From contig NZ_JAJSDQ010000005.1 of assembly GCF_021272345.1 (NCBI RefSeq), forward strand, positions 1 through 64,000: a stretch of DNA of 64,000 nucleotides, written 5' to 3'. How positions within the stretch are numbered: position 1 is the stretch's first letter; each line of letters begins with the position of its first letter. This DNA comes from Ornithinimicrobium sediminis. GTDB taxonomy: Bacteria; Actinomycetota; Actinomycetes; Actinomycetales; Dermatophilaceae. This document shows, one piece after another, positions 51,868-64,000 of this stretch. A model generated the notes under the pieces. That model saw only the letters and a program-made list of their open reading frames with translations. It was not told the origin of the DNA and ran no database searches. Made by a program: the position numbers and the translations under genes.

Positions 51868-52764
51868 ATGACGGCAGCAGCCGAGACCGGGCCTGACCCC
51901 CGGCACCGGGAGTTCATGATCCTGACCGGGATGAGCGGGGCAGGTCGCACCACCGCGGCGGACGTCCTGGAGGACCGTGGCTGGTACGTCGTGGACAACA
52001 TCCCGGCCCGGATGCTCGTCGAGCTCGTGGCGCTCACCGAGGAGGACACCGACACCAGCCAGCGCGTGGCGGCGGTCGTCGACGTGCGCAGCCGCAACTT
52101 CGCGGCGGACTTCGCCCAGGCCGTGAGCAACCTGAAGGCCCACGGGTGGAACCCCCTCATCGTCTTCATCGACGCGACCGACGAGTCCCTGGTGCGCCGT
52201 TTCGAGGCGGTGCGCCGGCCCCACCCTCTCCAGGGGGACGGGCTGCTGCTGGACGGGATCCGCCAGGAGCGCCGTCTGCTCGCGGACTTCAGGTCGGGGG
52301 CCGACGTGGTCATCGACACGACGAACTACAACGTCCACCAGCTGAGCGCCAAGGTCGACGAGCTGTTCAGCAACGAGGTCGAGACCCGGCTCCGTCTTGC
52401 CGTGCTGTCGTTCGGCTTCAAGTACGGCATACCGCTCGACGCGGATATCGTCCTGGACCTGCGCTTCCTGCCCAACCCCTACTGGGACCCCGAGCTGCGC
52501 AGCTTCACCGGGCGTGACGCGCCGGTGCGCGACTACGTCCTGGGCCGGCCCGGGGCCCAGGAGTACATCGGGCATGCCGAGGCGCTGGTGCGCACCTCCG
52601 TGACCGGCTACCTGGCCGAGGGCCGGCGGCACGTGACCGTGGCGGTGGGATGCACGGGCGGCAAGCACCGCTCGGTGGCCACGGTCGAGGAGCTGGTCCG
52701 CCGGCTCGGTGACATGGGCGGGGTCCAGATCACCAGCTTCCACCGCGACCTGGGGCGCGAGTGA
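51868..52764 (+). CDS. rapZ: RapZ-family RNase adaptor / P-loop protein
   Basis: 298 aa. N-terminal P-loop TGMSGAGRTTAADVLEDRGWYVVDNIP; Arg replaces the Walker Lys, as is frequent in actinobacterial members. C-terminal domain with LDLRFLPNPYW and VAVGCTGGKHRSVATVEEL, the RNA-binding/glucosamine-6-P-sensing part in E. coli RapZ. Start ATG 51868 has GAGAGG 7 bases upstream; GTG 51853 overlapping uvrC is possible. First of the conserved rapZ-yvcK-whiA trio; overlaps yvcK by GTGA. Confidence 0.94.
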   Translation: MTAAAETGPDPRHREFMILTGMSGAGRTTAADVLEDRGWYVVDNIPARMLVELVALTEEDTDTSQRVAAVVDVRSRNFAADFAQAVSNLKAHGWNPLIVFIDATDESLVRRFEAVRRPHPLQGDGLLLDGIRQERRLLADFRSGADVVIDTTNYNVHQLSAKVDELFSNEVETRLRLAVLSFGFKYGIPLDADIVLDLRFLPNPYWDPELRSFTGRDAPVRDYVLGRPGAQEYIGHAEALVRTSVTGYLAEGRRHVTVAVGCTGGKHRSVATVEELVRRLGDMGGVQITSFHRDLGRE

Positions 52765-53732
52765 CCGGCCCCCGGGTCGTGGCGATGGGCGGGGGGCACG
52801 GGCTCTCCGCATCGCTGCAGGCCCTGCGCCACCTCAGCGAGCAGATCACGGCCGTGGTGACCGTCGCCGACGACGGGGGCTCGAGCGGCCGGCTGCGCCA
52901 GGAGTTCGACATCCTGCCTCCCGGTGACCTTCGGATGGCGCTGGCGGCCCTCGTGGAGGACACCGGATGGGGCCACCAGTGGGCGGCGGTCCTGCAGCAC
53001 CGTCTCGGGGGCACGGGGGAGCTGGCCGGGCACGCCCTGGGCAACCTGCTGCTGATGAGCCTGTGGGAGCTCACCGACACCCCGGTCCAGGCCCTGGACG
53101 TGGCGGGGCGCCTGCTCAACATCCGCGGTCGGGTGCTGCCCATGGCCTCGATCCCGCTCGACATCGAGGCCACCGTGGTGGGTGTCGACCCCGACGACCG
53201 CTCGACCCAGGGGACGGTCAGAGGACAGTCGGACGTGGCGGCGTGCCCGGGGCGCGTGCTCGGCGTGCGGCTGCTGCCCGAGGACCCACCGGCCAGTCCG
53301 GAGGCGGTGGAGGCGATCATGCTGGCGGACTGGGTCGTGCTGGGTCCGGGCTCCTGGTTCACCTCTGTGATGCCCCACCTGCTCGTGCCCGACCTGCGCC
53401 GTGCGCTGGAGCAGACGCCAGCACGGCGCATCCTGACCCTCAACGTGGGCCTCAACGACGACGAGACCCAGGGCTTCTCGGCCGCCGAGCACGTGGAGGT
53501 GCTCAGCGCCCACGCACCGGACCTGCACTTCGACTACGTGATCGCCGACCCTCGCGTGGTGCGCTCCGACGAGGACGTGCTCCGTGGGGTGTGCTCGGAC
53601 CTCGGAGCCGAGCTCTTCGTCTCCTCGGTGGGCAAGCTGCGGGCCAACGGCCAGCACGACACACTGCGACTGGCGGCGGCCTACCGTGACGTCATGTCGT
53701 TCGACCACAGCAGCACACGACGGGGAGGGTGA
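52761..53732 (+). CDS. yvcK: YvcK/CofD-like UDP-sugar-binding morphogenesis factor
   Basis: 323 aa. VVAMGGGHGLSASLQALRHL and TVADDGGSSGRLRQEFDILPPGD are the nucleotide-sugar-binding motifs; GNLLLMSLWELT, VLGPGSWFTSVMPHLLVPDL and the TQGFSAAEHVEVL stretch fit. In mycobacteria and Bacillus the protein binds UDP-GlcNAc and adjusts carbon flow to cell-wall precursors; M. tuberculosis calls it CuvA. Between rapZ and whiA, three bases before the latter. Confidence 0.94.
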   Translation: MTGPRVVAMGGGHGLSASLQALRHLSEQITAVVTVADDGGSSGRLRQEFDILPPGDLRMALAALVEDTGWGHQWAAVLQHRLGGTGELAGHALGNLLLMSLWELTDTPVQALDVAGRLLNIRGRVLPMASIPLDIEATVVGVDPDDRSTQGTVRGQSDVAACPGRVLGVRLLPEDPPASPEAVEAIMLADWVVLGPGSWFTSVMPHLLVPDLRRALEQTPARRILTLNVGLNDDETQGFSAAEHVEVLSAHAPDLHFDYVIADPRVVRSDEDVLRGVCSDLGAELFVSSVGKLRANGQHDTLRLAAAYRDVMSFDHSSTRRGG

Positions 53733-53735
53733 CGC

Positions 53736-55863
<2,128 letters not shown>

Positions 55864-55867
55864 GCTC

Positions 55868-57070
55868 ATGCGCACCATCGACTCCCTCGGGGATCTGCGC
55901 GGCAGGCGTGTCCTGGTGCGCAGTGACCTGAACGTCCCTCTCGACGGAAGCCGCATCACCGACGACGGACGCGTCCGTGCCTCGGTGCCCACCATCCGGC
56001 GTCTTGCCGACGCCGGTGCCCGGGTGGTCGTCTGCGCGCACCTGGGCCGGCCCAAGGGTGCTCCGGAGGAGAAGTACTCCCTGCGCCCGGTCGTGCAGCG
56101 GCTCGGCGAGCTGCTGGGCCACCCCGTGGCGTTCGCCGAGGAGACCGTCGGGCCGGTCGCCGAGCAGGCCGTGGGCGCGCTCGGCGACGGGGAGGTGCTG
56201 GTCCTGGAGAACCTGCGCTTCAACGCCGGAGAGACGGCCAAGGACGACTCCCGGCGCCGTGCCTTCGCCGAGCAGCTGGCCGGTCTGGCCGACGCCTACG
56301 TCAGTGACGGCTTCGGTGTCGTGCACCGTGCACAGGCGAGTGTCTACGACATCGCCCACCTGCTCCCGAGTGCGGCCGGTGGGCTGGTGGTGGACGAGGT
56401 CGAGGTCATGCGGCGTCTGCGTCAGGACCCGGAGCGGCCGTATGCCGTGGTCCTGGGTGGCGCGAAGGTGAGCGACAAGCTCGGCGTGATCGAGTCGCTC
56501 ATCGGGGTCGCCGACCGGCTGCTGGTCGGGGGCGGGATGGTGTTCACCTTCCTCAAGGCGCAGGGCCACGAGGTCGGCACCAGCCTGCTCGAGCCGGACC
56601 AGGTCGACACGGTCCGGGGCTACCTGGCACTGGCGGAGGAGCGGGGCGTCGAGATCGTCCTGCCCACCGACATCGTGGCCGCCTCGGCCTTCTCGGCGGA
56701 CGCGGACTTCGACGTCGTGCCGGCTGACGCCATCCCGGCCGACCGGATGGGGCTGGACATCGGCCCCGCCTCGGCGGAGGCGTTCGCTCACGCGCTGGCC
56801 GATGCGCGCACCATCTTCTGGAACGGGCCCATGGGTGCCTTCGAGATGGAGCCCTTCGCCGACGGCACGGAGGCCGTGGCCAAGTCCATGGCCGAGCGCA
56901 CCAAGGACGGTGCGCTGACGGTGGTCGGCGGCGGTGACAGCGCCGCTGCGGTCCGCCAGCTGGGCTTCGCCGACGACCAGTTCGGCCACATCTCCACCGG
57001 GGGAGGGGCCAGCCTCGAGTACCTCGAGGGCAAGAAGCTCCCCGGCCTGACCGTTCTGGAGGACGCATGA
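55868..57070 (+). CDS. pgk: phosphoglycerate kinase
   Basis: Makes ATP from 1,3-bisphosphoglycerate, 400 aa. [31 protein letters not shown], the [15 protein letters not shown] segment, [13 protein letters not shown] and the nucleotide loop GGGDSAAA are all present. It lies 4 bases after gap and overlaps tpiA by ATGA. Confidence 0.97.
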   Translation: MRTIDSLGDLRGRRVLVRSDLNVPLDGSRITDDGRVRASVPTIRRLADAGARVVVCAHLGRPKGAPEEKYSLRPVVQRLGELLGHPVAFAEETVGPVAEQAVGALGDGEVLVLENLRFNAGETAKDDSRRRAFAEQLAGLADAYVSDGFGVVHRAQASVYDIAHLLPSAAGGLVVDEVEVMRRLRQDPERPYAVVLGGAKVSDKLGVIESLIGVADRLLVGGGMVFTFLKAQGHEVGTSLLEPDQVDTVRGYLALAEERGVEIVLPTDIVAASAFSADADFDVVPADAIPADRMGLDIGPASAEAFAHALADARTIFWNGPMGAFEMEPFADGTEAVAKSMAERTKDGALTVVGGGDSAAAVRQLGFADDQFGHISTGGGASLEYLEGKKLPGLTVLEDA

Positions 57071-57867
57071 GCAGCCGCACCCCGCTGATGGCGGGCAACT
57101 GGAAGATGAACCTCGACCACCTCCAGGCCACCCACCTGGTCCAGAAGCTGGACTGGAGCCTGAAGGACGGCAAGCACGACTTCGCCGCCGTGGAGGTGGC
57201 CGTGCTCCCCCCGTTCACCGACCTGCGCTCCGTGCAGACGCTGGTCCAAGGGGACCGGCTGGAGCTCCGGTACGGCGGGCAGGACCTGTCCCAGCACGAC
57301 TCCGGGGCCTACACCGGCGAGATCTCCGGTGCCTTCCTGTCGAAGCTGGGATGCGAGTACGTCGTCGTCGGGCACAGCGAGCGCCGTGCGCACCACGCCG
57401 AGAGCGACGACGTCGTCGCGGCCAAGGTGCGTGCCGCGCTGCGGCACGGTCTCACGCCGATCCTGTGTGTGGGGGAGCAGCTGGACGTCCGCCAGGCGGG
57501 CACCCACGTCGACCATGTCGTGGGACAGCTGCGGGCCGCCCTCGAGGGGCTGGAGGCGGAGCAGGTGGCCGCCACGGTGATCGCCTACGAGCCCGTCTGG
57601 GCGATCGGGACCGGCGAGGTCGCCACGCCCGAGGACGCCCAGGAGGTGTGCGCAGCGGTCCGCAGCGCCGTGGGCGAGCTCGCCGGCCCGGAGGTCGCCG
57701 CAGGCATCCGGGTGCTCTACGGCGGCTCGGTCAAGCCCGGCAACGTGGCTGCGATGATGACCCAGGAGGATGTCGACGGGGCGCTGGTCGGCGGAGCCTC
57801 GATCAGCGTGGACGACTTCTCCGCGATCTGTCGCTACCGGCAGCACCACGGGGCCGGGTCGCCCTGA
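57067..57867 (+). CDS. tpiA: triosephosphate isomerase
   Basis: 266 aa TIM barrel. GNWKMN (catalytic Lys), VVGHSERR (catalytic His), [11 protein letters not shown] (catalytic Glu and flexible loop) and [10 protein letters not shown] (phosphate site) are intact. Last gene of the gap operon, coupled to pgk by ATGA. Confidence 0.97.
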   Translation: MSSRTPLMAGNWKMNLDHLQATHLVQKLDWSLKDGKHDFAAVEVAVLPPFTDLRSVQTLVQGDRLELRYGGQDLSQHDSGAYTGEISGAFLSKLGCEYVVVGHSERRAHHAESDDVVAAKVRAALRHGLTPILCVGEQLDVRQAGTHVDHVVGQLRAALEGLEAEQVAATVIAYEPVWAIGTGEVATPEDAQEVCAAVRSAVGELAGPEVAAGIRVLYGGSVKPGNVAAMMTQEDVDGALVGGASISVDDFSAICRYRQHHGAGSP

Positions 57868-57876
57868 CAACTGCGT

Positions 57877-57882
57877 TACCCT
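57877..57882 (+). promoter_or_regulatory. candidate -10 upstream of secG
   Basis: TACCCT with a TANNNT form, 95 bases before the secG start. Transcription from here would begin near 57889, inside the first hairpin, so either the box or the hairpin is the working element. Confidence 0.35.
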
Positions 57883-57884
57883 GT

Positions 57885-57920
57885 CAGTCGCCCGTTCCTC
57901 GGTCCGAGGGCGGGCGACTG
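57885..57920 (+). terminator. two-tier hairpin after tpiA
   Basis: CAGTCGCCCG (57885-57894) pairs perfectly with CGGGCGACTG (57911-57920), and the loop itself contains CCTCGG/CCGAGG. It lies 17 bases after the tpiA stop. Probably ends the gap operon, but could be part of the secG leader. Confidence 0.6.
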
Positions 57921-57927
57921 ACCACGT

Positions 57928-57946
57928 CCACCGCAGTCAGCGGTGG
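57928..57946 (+). promoter_or_regulatory. second hairpin in the secG leader
   Basis: CCACCGC, loop AGTCA, GCGGTGG. It lies 26 bases before GTG 57973 and just ahead of its AAGGTG ribosome site, where it could affect ribosome access. Confidence 0.45.
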
Positions 57947-57972
57947 GAGCTCCGACCGTAAGGTGTGACCCC

Positions 57973-58215
57973 GTGACCGCTGTCCGGATCTTCCTCGATG
58001 TGCTGCTCGTCGCGAGCGGCATCTTCCTGGTGCTGCTGATCCTCATGCACAAGGGACGTGGTGGCGGTCTGTCCGACATGTTCGGCGGTGGCATGTCGAG
58101 CAGCCTCGGTGGCTCGTCGGTGGCAGAGCGCAACCTCAACCGCATCACCGTCGCCATGGCACTGGTCTGGGTGACCTCCGTCGTGGGCATCGGCATCCTC
58201 ATCCGCTTCGGCTGA
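57973..58215 (+). CDS. secG: preprotein translocase subunit SecG
   Basis: 80 aa with two TM helices (about 4-24 and 55-76) separated by the SecG loop KGRGGGLSDMFGGGMSSSLGGSSVAERNLNRIT. Start GTG 57973 gives the normal SecG length; a longer frame begins 30 bases upstream. Part of SecYEG. secG after tpiA is the standard actinobacterial order. Confidence 0.94.
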   Translation: MTAVRIFLDVLLVASGIFLVLLILMHKGRGGGLSDMFGGGMSSSLGGSSVAERNLNRITVAMALVWVTSVVGIGILIRFG

Positions 58216-58260
58216 GCGTCCGCTGAGACGACCCGGCGCCGCCCTGTCCTGCCGCTGGGG

Positions 58261-58266
58261 TAACCT
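58261..58266 (+). promoter_or_regulatory. -10 box of the rbpA promoter
   Basis: TAACCT with TANNNT form; transcription would start near 58273, about 60 bases before GTG 58332. No leaderless arrangement here, since a good AGGAG site is used. Confidence 0.45.
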
Positions 58267-58331
58267 GCGTCACAGACATCGTCAGGTGTCCGGTGGCACA
58301 CGCACCGTCGGCGCACAGCGAGGAGCATCAC

Positions 58332-58682
58332 GTGGTCGGGACCAACGCCATCCGGGGGAGCCGGGTCGGAAGCGGCCCCATGGGGGAAGCCGAGCGTGGC
58401 GAGAGCGCTCCTCGGGTCCATGTCTCCTACTGGTGCAGCAACGGTCATGAGTCCAGGCCGAGCTTCTCCCGCGAGGAGGGTCTGGAGATCCCGCAGACCT
58501 GGGACTGTCCGCGCTGCGGTCTGCCGGCAGGGCAGGACAAGGACAACCCGCCGTCGGCACCGCGGACCGAGCCCTACAAGACCCACCTGGCCTACGTGAA
58601 GGAGCGACGTTCGGCCGCCGACGGCGAGGAGCTCCTCGACGAGGCACTCAAGGCGCTCCGGGGCAGGACCGGCGGGGCCTGA
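58332..58682 (+). CDS. rbpA: RNA polymerase-binding protein RbpA
   Basis: 116 aa. Actinobacteria-only factor that binds RNA polymerase and principal sigma and stabilises the open complex. NAIRGSRVGSGPMGEAERG is the N-terminal tail, followed by the core barrel VHVSYWCSNGHESRPSFSREEG...WDCPRCGLPAG with a Cys-x3-His...Cys-x2-Cys zinc-type site. The C-terminal part KTHLAYVKERRSAADGEELLDEALKAL is the sigma-interacting helix. Start GTG 58332 after AGGAG 58321-58325. It converges with the opcA-pgl gene at 22 bases. Confidence 0.95.
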   Translation: MVGTNAIRGSRVGSGPMGEAERGESAPRVHVSYWCSNGHESRPSFSREEGLEIPQTWDCPRCGLPAGQDKDNPPSAPRTEPYKTHLAYVKERRSAADGEELLDEALKALRGRTGGA

Positions 58683-58704
58683 GGTCAGGCAGCCTGGGGC
58701 GCGG

Positions 58705-60377
58705 TCAGGAGCCGGGCGCCAGCTCCTCGGCGGCGGCCTCGTCGAGCCACCACACCGTCTCCTCGCTGCCACGCACCCAGGTGGCGGGATGCCGGTGGTC
58801 GTCCGTCATGCTCCGCACCGTCGAGACGGCTTCGGCCTTGTCCTCACCGGTGACGACCAGCCAGGCCGCCCGCGCCGCCCTCAGGGCCGGCACGGTCAGG
58901 GAGACCCGCAGCGGCGGTGGCTTGGGGGAGCCGGTCACCGGCACCGTGCTGCTGTCGTCGACCTCGAGCTCGTCGCGACCAGGAAAGAGACTGGCGACGT
59001 GGGAGTCGAGCCCCATGCCCAGCAGGAGCACGTCGAACCGCGGCACGGCAGCCTCCCCCTCGTCGCCGGCGAACGCCGCCAGCTGTTCGGCATAGTCGGC
59101 TGCGGCCGCTGCCAGCTCGTCGGGGTCCTCTCCCGCAGGGACGCGATGGACCTGGCCCGACGGCACGCCGAGCCGGTCCAGCCCGGCGTCGACGGCCTGC
59201 TGGTCGTTGCGATCGGGGTCGCCCTCGGGGACGAACCGCTCGTCGCCCCACCAGATGTGCACGTCCCGCCAGACCCCCGCACCTTCGGAGATGTCCGCCA
59301 GGGCCCGCACTGTCGCCGCGCCCATCGACCCGCCGGTCAGCACCAGATGGCCGATGCCTCGGCTCTCCACGGCTGCCTCGAGGCGGGCCACGGCCGCGGA
59401 GGCCACGGCCGCCGCCACGGCGGGGGCGTCCGGGCCCACCCGCACCTGGGAGGAGACGCGTGAGTCGGCGTCGACGTAGGACAGCCCCTGGCACAGCGAG
59501 CGGGCGTACACCTCGTCGGCGTCCAGACGGCGCAGCTCGGCAGCGAGCGCCTCCGGCAGCCCGGGCTCCAGCAGGGCGACCTCGCGGGTCGGCTGCCCCG
59601 GCTGGGACAGGGCCGCCAGCTGTCCTTCCAGGCGGACCAGCTCGACCGCACCGGAGGAGCGCTCCAGCCGGACCCCCACCAGACCCGTGCCGGGCTCGGC
59701 CTCCTCCCGGTGCACCGGCGTCCGCAGGGACACGCCGAGCCACCCGGCCAGGAGGTCTGCGCTGGGACATCCGGGCTCCGCAGTCACCGTCGCGGAGGTC
59801 ACGGACTCGTAGGGCGGGTGGTCCAGGGCGGCGGCGAGCAGAGCGCGCCAGCGGGTGATCCGGGTCCAGGTCAGGTCGGTGTCACCGCTGCGGTAGTGGT
59901 GGGACCGGCGCTGCAGCTGCTCGCCGGGGTGACGGCAGTGCTGCGCGTCGGTGATGCGGCGCAGGGCGATCCGTCCCAGGGGCGACCCGGCGACGTCCTC
60001 GGGAGGGTCGCCGGGCCACCACCCGACGATGGGGGAGTCCGGGAGCAGGAGGGGGGTGACGACGGAGTCGCCGTGGCCGGCCAGACCCCCACCCAGGCGC
60101 AGCACGATGATCTCGCTGGCGCCGGCGTCACCCCCGACCCGGATCTGGGCGTCCAGCCGGTCCTGGCCGTCCCCGTTGCTACTGACGAGCACGATGATCC
60201 TCGCCGGGTGCTGCCGGGTGGCGTCGTTGGCGACCGAGACGGCCTCGTCTGCGCCGCGCTCCCCGACGACCACGAGCAGGGTGAGGACGCGGCCCATCGC
60301 CATCGCGCCCACGCTGTTGCGCAGCTCGATCAGCTTCTTGCCCACGTCCTTGGTCGTGGTCTCGGGCAGGTCGACGA

Positions 60378-60381
<4 letters not shown>
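58705..60381 (-). CDS. OpcA-Pgl fusion: G6PD assembly protein joined to 6-phosphogluconolactonase
   Basis: 558 aa, one uninterrupted frame. Residues 1-300 are OpcA: VIVDLPETTTKDVGKKLIELRN, GRVLTLLVVVGE, PLLLPDSPIVGWWPGDPPEDVAGSPLG, RITDAQHC and DLTWTRITRWRALLAAALD. Residues about 305-558 are 6-phosphogluconolactonase: HLVLTGGSMGAATVRAL, IWWGDERFVPEGDPDRND and LLLGMGLDSHVASLFPG (Ser where GxDGH has Gly). In other actinobacteria these are adjacent separate genes. No stop, and no ribosome site before possible inner GTGs near 59460, is seen at the junction. Start GTG 60381 overlaps zwf (GTGA). Joins the zwf activator and the next enzyme of the oxidative pentose pathway. Confidence 0.88.
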
Positions 60382-61930
<1,549 letters not shown>

Positions 61931-61931
<1 letters not shown>

Positions 61932-63583
61932 CAGCCCTCCAGGGTGCGACGGACCAGGTTGAGCCCGTCCGTGTGGTCGGTGAGGTGCAGGCACAGGACC
62001 GGCCGGCCGAGGTCGCCGAGCACCGCGGCGTCTCCCGCTGCCTGGGCTGCGATGAGCTGGCCGAAGGTGAAGTCCTGCTCGGGGACCGGGAGGTCCTCGA
62101 TCGGGTCGGCGGTGATCTGCAGGTAGACCCCCGTGGGAGGTCCGCCCTTGTGCAGCTGACCGGTGGAGTGCAGGAACCGTGGGCCCCAGCCGAAGGTGAC
62201 CGGTCGACCGACGCGCTCGGTGAGCACCTCACGGACGTCGGCGACGTCGGGGTGCACGGCACGGTCCAGGTAGGCCATGACCGCGACGTACCCGGTCTGC
62301 GGGTCGACGCGGGCCAGCAGTGCCTCGAGCGCCGAGGACAGCGCGTCCTCCGCGGCCGGGGACCACCACCTCCCCCCCGTGGTGCGGATCTGCACGGGGC
62401 CGTCCGTCGCCTCGGGCTCCCCGACAGCACCCGTCCCGGCCTGCATCCGCTCGCGAGCCGCGTGCTTGGCGGACTCGACGTCGGGCTGGTCGAAGGGGTC
62501 GACGCCCAGCAGGTGCCCCGCGACGGCGGTGGCCGCCTCCCAGAGGAGGAACTGTGCACCGAGCGGACCGGCGACGTTGACCACTGATCCGGTGACCTCT
62601 GCCGTCGGTGTCGGGTCGACGTCGTCCTCACTGTCCGAGGGGTCGGCGGTGAACGCCACGACGGCGAGGTCGGAGACATCGGTGATGGCTGCGGTGGGGT
62701 CGTTGTCGGTGCCGACGACGACGGGCAGCAGCCCGGTGCCGTCCTTGCCGGTGCTCTCGGCCAGCAGCTGCTCGGCCCAGTCGGCGAAGCCCACGATGCC
62801 TGAGCCCTGGTCGGTGAGCAGCAGCTTGTCGCGCAGCGGCTGCGTGCCCCCGAGAGCAGCGCCCAGCCGCAGGGCCGGGTTGGCCACGTCGTCCTCCGCG
62901 AGCAGGTCGGCGACCTCCTCGGCCTCGTCGAGCAGCCGTTCGACGTCGACCCCGGCCAGGCCGCTGGGGACGAGACCGAAGGCGCTCAGCGCCGAGTACC
63001 GTCCCCCGAGGTCAGGCTCCGCATGGACGACGGTGTACCCGCCGACACCGGCGCTGTGGTCAAGGGGGCTGCCGGGGTCGGTGACCACCACGATCCGCTC
63101 GGTGGGGTCGATGCCGGCCCGCTCGAAGGCCTCGACGAAGACCCGGCGCTGGGAGTCGGTCTCGACGGTGCCTCCCGACTTGGAGGACACGACGACCGCG
63201 GTCTGCTCGACCCTCTCCCGGACTGCGCCCCGGACCGCGTCAGGGTCCGAGGAGTCCAGGACGACCAGGTCGACCCCGGCGGTGGCACAGATCACCTCGG
63301 GGGCGAGCGAGGAGCCACCCATCCCGCACAGCACGATGCGCTGCACCCCTCGCCCGGTGAGCTGGTCCCGCAACGCAGCGATCTGTCCCAACAGGGGCCG
63401 TGAGCTGCGCGGCAGGTCGACCCAGGCGAGCCGCCGGGACGCCTCCTCCTGGGCGTCGCTGCCCCACAGGGACGTGTCCCGGGCAAAGAGACGGGAGGCG
63501 AACCTCTCCTCGACCAGAGCGGGCAGGTGGCGCTCCACCGCCGTGGCAGCGTCACCCAGCGCCTCGATGAGCAGTGCGTTCAC
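61931..63583 (-). CDS. pgi: glucose-6-phosphate isomerase, actinobacterial long type
   Basis: 550 aa SIS-domain enzyme. [12 protein letters not shown] is the first phosphate-binding loop, [22 protein letters not shown] the second, and [21 protein letters not shown] with the active-site segments [30 protein letters not shown]. The [10 protein letters not shown] segment supplies the C-terminal active-site His. Divergent from E. coli Pgi but typical of tal-pgi-zwf operons. Start GTG 63583 with GGAGAGG upstream; overlaps tal by GTGA. Confidence 0.93.
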
Positions 63584-64000
63584 GTGGCCTCTCCGGCGGC
63601 CTTGTCCAGCTCACCCCGCACGGTGTCGAGCAGCTCGTCCCACGACGTCGCGAACTTCTCGACCCCCTCCCGCTCGAGCAGCCCGACGACCTCCGTGTAG
63701 GAGACACCCGCCCGCTCGAGGGCGTCCAGGGTCTCCTGTGCCGCGGCATACCCGCCGGTGACCGTGTCCCCACTGATCCGGGCGTGGTCGGCGGTGGCGT
63801 CCAGCGTCGCTGCCGGCATGGTGTTGACGGTCTGCGGCGCCACCAGCTCGGTGACGTACATGGTGTCGGGGTAGTCCTCGTTCTTGACGCCCGTGGAGGC
63901 CCACAGCGGACGCTGCACGTGCGCACCGTCGTCGGCGAGGTTCTGCCAGCGGGGCGTGGAGAAGACCTCCTCGAACGCCTGGTAGGCCAGCCGTGCGTTG
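63580..64000 (-). CDS. tal: transaldolase, C-terminal part (runs off the window)
   Basis: Last 139 residues. [20 protein letters not shown] and [25 protein letters not shown] form the active-site/phosphate region of the long actinobacterial transaldolase. [21 protein letters not shown] and [21 protein letters not shown] finish the protein. The catalytic Lys lies further upstream, outside the window. First visible gene of the tal-pgi-zwf-opcA/pgl operon; tkt would be expected before it. Confidence 0.95.
   Translation of the reverse strand, partial: NARLAYQAFEEVFSTPRWQNLADDGAHVQRPLWASTGVKNEDYPDTMYVTELVAPQTVNTMPAATLDATADHARISGDTVTGGYAAAQETLDALERAGVSYTEVVGLLEREGVEKFATSWDELLDTVRGELDKAAGEAT

Overview
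The window is a gene-dense stretch of a high-GC Gram-positive chromosome. Several markers point to an actinobacterium: an RbpA-type RNA-polymerase-binding protein, WhiA, the OpcA partner of glucose-6-phosphate dehydrogenase, a PdtaR/ANTAR regulator, an HGxxPAAW small membrane protein, a TIGR03085/mycothiol-related protein and many leaderless promoters. Gene order and sequence character fit Micrococcales, perhaps near Intrasporangiaceae/Ornithinimicrobium; that placement is inference. No phage, CRISPR array or rRNA was seen. The only mobile DNA is the last 32 codons of an IS481-like transposase at the left edge.

Layout. 1-4557: transposase tail, then a dpp/opp-type peptide ABC transporter (two permeases and one fused double ATPase) with no binding-protein gene in the window. 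4563-8126: fmt, rsmB, rpe and a PH-domain membrane protein. 8189-10645 (minus): FUSC exporter, P-loop kinase and a TIGR03085 protein. 10804-20408: a heterodimeric ABC exporter translationally coupled to a trp-locus membrane protein, then HGxxPAAW, trpC-trpB-trpA, a MauE-like protein, a DsbA-like thioredoxin and lgt. 20429-24027: pyk, tRNA-Leu(CAA), an ANTAR response regulator, DUF554 and a thioesterase. 24047-26725: polA. 26807-32316: a branched-chain amino-acid-type ABC transporter (HMGF on plus, the binding lipoprotein K convergent on minus). 32651-36418: rpsA, a 0.5 kb gene-free stretch rich in hairpins, and a BCCT betaine-type transporter. 36579-51856: uvrB, an EamA permease, an MBL hydrolase, gltD/gltB, uvrA, a Rieske lipoprotein and uvrC. 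51868-58682: rapZ-yvcK-whiA, gap-pgk-tpiA, secG, rbpA. 58705-64000 (minus): tal-pgi-zwf and a fused opcA-pgl.

How the genes work together. The right third is central carbon metabolism: pentose-phosphate enzymes (tal, pgi, zwf, opcA-pgl) converge on lower glycolysis (gap, pgk, tpiA), with pyk further left. rapZ/yvcK/whiA is the conserved cluster linking cell-wall precursor control to cell division. All three uvr excinuclease subunits and polA (excision repair) lie within about 28 kb. trpC/B/A completes tryptophan synthesis, but trpE/trpD/trpF are not here.

Points for a second look: an uninterrupted opcA-pgl gene fusion; an octamer, GTATGCCG, found at 15 sites on both strands in three reading frames, largely responsible for the rare TAT and ATA codons; nine genes whose TANNNT -10 box sits 6-7 nt before the start codon; a permease with an extracytoplasmic Ig-like domain; a dppB with a large central insertion; and structured leaders before gap and secG.
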